Shown here: positions 61,148 to 64,000 of the stretch, piece after piece | Numbering within the stretch: position 1 is the stretch's first letter | Layout: each line of letters begins with the position of its first letter | Assembly: GCA_964533185.1 (NCBI GenBank) | Contig: CAZHLD010000006.1 | Location: 1 to 64,000 of the forward strand | From: CAZHLD01 sp964533185 | GTDB lineage: Bacteria > Acidobacteriota > Terriglobia > Acidiferrales > UBA7541 | Direction of reading: 5' to 3' | DNA: 64,000 bases | Translations under genes and position numbers: made by a program | Notes under the pieces: generated by a model | What the model was told of the DNA's origin: nothing | What the model saw: only the letters and a program-made list of their open reading frames with translations | Database searches by the model: none

Positions 61148-62698
61148 ATGAAGACGCGCACCGAAAAAGATTCCCTCGGCTCGAAGCAAGTCCCTGCCCA
61201 CGCCTACTACGGCATCCAGACCCACCGCGCCGTCGAGAACTACCCCATCTCCGGCCACCGCGCCCACACTTCCCTAATCCGCGCCATGGGCCTCATCAAG
61301 AAGGCCGCCGCCCTGGCCAACCGCGACCTCCGTCTGATTGACGGCAAGCGCGCCGCGGCCATCATCCACGCCTCCGACGAGGTCATCTCCGGCAAGTTCG
61401 ACGACCACTTTGTCGTCGACGTCTACCAGGCCGGCGCCGGCGTCAGCTTCCACATGAACACCAACGAAGTCATCGCCAACCGCGCCATCGAAATCCTCGG
61501 CGGCAGCCGCGGCGACTACGAGCTTTGCCATCCCAACGACCACGTCAACTTCGGCCAGTCCACCAACGACGTTTTCCCCACCGCCATGCGCCTGGCCGCG
61601 CTGATGCTCTTCGACGACGTCCTCCAGTCCCTCGGCGAGCTCGAGCGCTCCTTCGCCCGCAAAGGCAAAGCCTTCGACCGCATCCTCAAATCCGGCCGCA
61701 CCCACATGATGGACGCCGTGCCCGTCCGTCTCGGCCAGGAGTTCGCCGCCTACGCCACTGCGCTTCAGCGTTCCGGCGACCTCATCCGCCAGGCCCAGGA
61801 CTACCTCCGCGAGCTCGGCCTCGGCGGCTCAGCCGTCGGCACCGGCGTCAATACACATCCGCGCTATCAGAAGCTCGTCGTCAGCCACTTGTCTAAACTC
61901 TCTGCACAGCGTCTCATCGCCACTGACGATCTCCGCTACACCATGCAGTCCAACCTCGCCATGTCCGTCGCTTCCTCGGCCCTGCGTAACCTCGCGCTCG
62001 AGCTCATTCGCATTTCCAACGACCTCCGCCTGCTCTCCAGCGGCCCCAACACTGGCCTTGCCGAAATCAACCTTCCCGCCCTTCAGCCCGGCTCTTCCAT
62101 CATGCCCGGCAAAATCAATCCGGTCATGGCCGAGCTGACCGCCATGGTCGGCTTCCAAGTCGTTGGCGCAGACATCACCACCGCGCTCGCCGTCCAGGCC
62201 GGCCAGCTCGAGCTCAACGTCATGATGCCGGCCATGGCCTGGAACGTTCTCCACTCCGCCGAAATCTTGAAGAACACCATGCGCGTCTTCGCCGAGCGCT
62301 GCGTGGACGGCATCACCGCCAACGAAGCTCGCTGCCGCTTCTACGCCAACGCCACCATCTCCATCGCTGCTGCCCTCAACCCCTACATCGGCTACGCCGC
62401 CGCCGCCGAAATCGCCAAGGAAAGCGTCAAGACTGGCCGCACCGTCACCGAAATCGCTCTCGAAAAGAAGCTCCTCGACGAAAAAACCATGCGCGAAATC
62501 CTCGACCCCATCCGCATGACCGAGCCCGCCCCGCCCATCGATTCCGCTCGCGACTCCGCTGCCCGCGAGCCTGTGGGCAAATCCGCCAAGCCTGATCCCT
62601 GCCGCGAACCCTCCTCCGGCAACTCCTCCGCCCGCAATTCCTCCGCCTCCCGCAACTCCCGCGAAAAACCCAAAAAAGCCCGCTCCGCCGCCTCCTGA
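61148..62698 (+). CDS. aspA: Aspartate ammonia-lyase (aspartase/fumarase superfamily)
   Basis: A 516-residue enzyme of the fumarase/aspartase superfamily. The N-terminal KDSLGSKQVPAHAYYGIQTH and HVNFGQSTNDVFPTAMR segments are followed by the signature GSSIMPGKINPVMAEL that carries the catalytic Ser loop. The sequence fits aspartase better than fumarase C, but the substrate should be tested. The enzyme proper ends near residue 465. About 50 further residues are a Ser/Ala/Pro/Lys-rich tail (SSARNSSASRNSREKPKKAR) not needed for catalysis. ATG 61148 has GCCGGAG upstream. Confidence 0.88.
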   Translation: MKTRTEKDSLGSKQVPAHAYYGIQTHRAVENYPISGHRAHTSLIRAMGLIKKAAALANRDLRLIDGKRAAAIIHASDEVISGKFDDHFVVDVYQAGAGVSFHMNTNEVIANRAIEILGGSRGDYELCHPNDHVNFGQSTNDVFPTAMRLAALMLFDDVLQSLGELERSFARKGKAFDRILKSGRTHMMDAVPVRLGQEFAAYATALQRSGDLIRQAQDYLRELGLGGSAVGTGVNTHPRYQKLVVSHLSKLSAQRLIATDDLRYTMQSNLAMSVASSALRNLALELIRISNDLRLLSSGPNTGLAEINLPALQPGSSIMPGKINPVMAELTAMVGFQVVGADITTALAVQAGQLELNVMMPAMAWNVLHSAEILKNTMRVFAERCVDGITANEARCRFYANATISIAAALNPYIGYAAAAEIAKESVKTGRTVTEIALEKKLLDEKTMREILDPIRMTEPAPPIDSARDSAAREPVGKSAKPDPCREPSSGNSSARNSSASRNSREKPKKARSAAS

Positions 62699-62812
62699 CC
62701 TCGGTTGGCCTGCGCCTTCTCTATCGCCGGCCTTCAGGAAGACGGCCTCCCCGTTCCTGAGCCTCGCTCCTCCGCCGATTACGTCGTTGTTTGAACCTTT
62801 TCTCTTCTCCAG

Positions 62813-62915
62813 TCATTCCTCACCGACACCGCACCCCCGCTCTTTGTCATCCCTCACGGACACCGCACCCCCACGCTCTGTCATCCCGCACCAACAGCGC
62901 AACCCCCATGCTCTG
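62813..62915 (+). repeat. Three tandem 34-35-base repeats
   Basis: Units start at 62813, 62847 and 62881 (34, 34 and 35 bases). All share TCATYCCKCACC, ACCGCACCCCC-like middles and CTCTG ends. The next bases (62916 on) start TCATCCCGAG, so a fixed-end palindrome continues the series. Confidence 0.75.
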
Positions 62916-63042
62916 TCATCCCGAGCGCAGCGATCAAAGATTCCGGCCTTGCCGGAAGGGATCTGCTTTTGACGTGGAATGGCTTACTGGAGAGGTGGGA
63001 CTTGCGGCCTGCAGTTCTCTCGTACTGAAAACCGACAACTGA
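62916..63042. repeat. Palindrome and heptads downstream of nuoI
   Basis: Fixed-end palindrome with GATCAAAGATTCCGG (62916-62971), a repeat-poor stretch, then CTGAAAACCGACAACTGATT heptads. These run into the stop codon of the minus-strand nuoI gene. Confidence 0.65.
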
Positions 63043-63495
63043 TTACTTGATTGGCTGCAGCAACTGCTCCTTCCGGTACACCAGCGCGCTGATTTCGTAC
63101 GTCGCCAGCTCAAATCCGTGCCCGTGCGTGATCGCGTCCGTCGGACACGCCTCCACGCAGTACCCGCAGAAAATGCACCGCGAATAATCAATGTTATAGA
63201 CCTTCGCGTACCGCTCCCCGGCCGAAATGCGGTTCTCGGCGGTGTTCTCCGCCGCCTCGATGTAGATGCAGTTCGCCGGGCACGCCGCCGAGCACAGGAA
63301 ACACCCCACGCACTTCTCCAGCCCCTCTTCGTCCCGCTGCAACACGTGGATTCCGCGGTACCGCGGCTCGAAGTGCACCGGCTCGTCCGGGTAATTCTCC
63401 GTCACCGTCGGCCGCACCATGTTGCGGAACGTCACGGAAAACCCCTTCGCCAGCGTCGCAAACGTCTCCACAAATTCCTGTACGATATTCGCCAT
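63043..63495 (-). CDS. nuoI: NADH-quinone oxidoreductase subunit I
   Basis: A 150-residue Complex I subunit carrying clusters N6a and N6b. The two motifs are C62-x2-C65-x2-C68-x3-C72-P and C107-x2-C110-x2-C113-x3-C117-P. FSVTFRNMVRPTVTENYPDE is the N-terminal family segment. Other nuo genes are not seen; they may lie beyond the right edge. The minus orientation sets it apart from most of the window. The stop TAA falls inside a heptad repeat. Confidence 0.94.
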   Translation of the reverse strand: MANIVQEFVETFATLAKGFSVTFRNMVRPTVTENYPDEPVHFEPRYRGIHVLQRDEEGLEKCVGCFLCSAACPANCIYIEAAENTAENRISAGERYAKVYNIDYSRCIFCGYCVEACPTDAITHGHGFELATYEISALVYRKEQLLQPIK

Positions 63496-63683
63496 AGCTC
63501 TAAATTGTCATTCTGAGGTCCGGCAAGAGCTTGTGATGCCGGACCGAAGAATCCCTCTTTCCTGTCGCAACCGTCAGTCTAACAAACGCCCCGATCTCTC
63601 GCAATGCGTTCACTGCCTCTCCTTCATTTGAATTCTCGGATATAAATCCCAAATCCTTCCTCTGTCTCTCGGTGCCTCTGTGG
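63496..63683. repeat. Repeats between the last two minus-strand genes
   Basis: Fixed-end palindrome with GTCCGGCAAGAGC/GATGCCGGAC centre (about 63507-63558) and a CTCTGTG block (about 63660-63690). No gene. Confidence 0.6.
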
Positions 63684-64000
63684 CTAAGCTTCTTTCTCTT
63701 GATCCGCGCCTGCTGGCCGTTCCCTGAGTCTCCCTTTCAGCACCCGGCTCATCTCCAGCACATCCGGCGCCCATGCTCCCATCCCTTCGATTCGTTCCAG
63801 CGCCCCCGCCAACCGCTCGCCCTCCGCATGCTCAATCCCCAGTGCGTACCCCGACTCACTCCCCGCCCGCGCAACGGCCTCGCGCAACTTCATCAACAAC
63901 CTCTCATCCGCCATCAGTTCCTTCTTCTCATCCAGCGCCTGAAAATCCACGGAAAACCCTTCCGGCCCCTGCTGCAGCATTCGCGGGTCCACCGCCCGCA
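63684..64000 (-). CDS. C-terminal part of an unrecognised protein (partial, runs off the edge)
   Basis: An open minus-strand frame of at least 105 codons ends at 63684 and continues past the right edge; the GTG at 63992 need not be its start. The visible part (FSVDFQALDEKKELMADERLLMKLREAVAR ... GALERIEGMGAWAPDVLEMS) is helical and acidic, with a charged C-terminus. I do not recognise a family. Its position upstream of nuoI could be in a nuo or separate operon. Confidence 0.5.
   Translation of the reverse strand, partial: RAVDPRMLQQGPEGFSVDFQALDEKKELMADERLLMKLREAVARAGSESGYALGIEHAEGERLAGALERIEGMGAWAPDVLEMSRVLKGRLRERPAGADQEKEA

Overview
The window looks like a chromosomal segment of a GC-rich, Gram-negative, aerobically respiring bacterium, most likely a member of the Acidobacteriota. 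This is an inference, not a database result. It rests on the gene set (LpxD, Mpl, a full CcmABCDEFH set, bc-type complex, heme a synthesis, NuoI, M2 and M61 peptidases) and on intergenic DNA packed with short repeats of a kind I associate with Acidobacteriota. Codon usage is strongly C/G-ending. I see no rRNA, tRNA, CRISPR array, transposase or prophage.

Layout. 1-16.6 kb: YjbQ, HemW, threonine aldolase, an ACE-like M2 peptidase, acyl-CoA dehydrogenase, MeaB GTPase, an MBL-fold hydrolase, an MtnP/PfkB-kinase pair, LD-carboxypeptidase, Mpl and an M61 aminopeptidase. 16.6-30.5 kb: PlsC, a small low-GC islet (17.4-18.1 kb), a CREST/ceramidase-like membrane protein, LpxD, MurJ-XerD, a CCA-adding-type nucleotidyltransferase, DnaE and AccA. 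30.8-53 kb is a respiratory and heme block: a 2Fe-2S protein, ccmE-F-H, a CcmI-like protein, a membrane-anchored Ig/carboxypeptidase-like protein, ccmA-B-C-D, hemH, then a b6f-like complex (Rieske, split cytochrome b, a coiled-coil octaheme cytochrome c), a cupredoxin lipoprotein, ctaA, ctaB, a small membrane protein, a DUF420 protein and a HEAT/barrel-sandwich protein. 53-64 kb: ferredoxin, a lipoprotein, NAD-type isocitrate dehydrogenase, an A-type Fe-S carrier, a TPR protein, NAD synthetase, a DsbA-like thioredoxin, a small secreted protein, an aspartase, NuoI and a partial ORF.

The respiratory block reads as one programme. CcmABCDEFH attach heme to the CxxCH sites of the octaheme cytochrome, HemH makes protoheme, CtaB and CtaA convert it to heme a for an oxidase encoded elsewhere, and the Rieske/cytochrome b complex passes quinol electrons to the octaheme cytochrome and probably to the cupredoxin.

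The most unusual content is the repeat system. Almost every intergenic gap is a mosaic of (i) short perfect hairpins, (ii) palindromes with fixed ends and variable centres, and (iii) strand-asymmetric short tandem repeats with 7-, 9- or 10-base periods. The last two classes keep one orientation on the + strand whatever the direction of the flanking genes. Some hairpins have a 23-26 base module in the loop that other copies lack. Some repeats carry stop codons, start codons or signal-peptide sequence of neighbouring genes, and repeats sit in frame inside hemW (twice) and inside the M61 peptidase gene (about 190 residues). A polar GGGNAGGGAA motif is also strongly biased to one strand.
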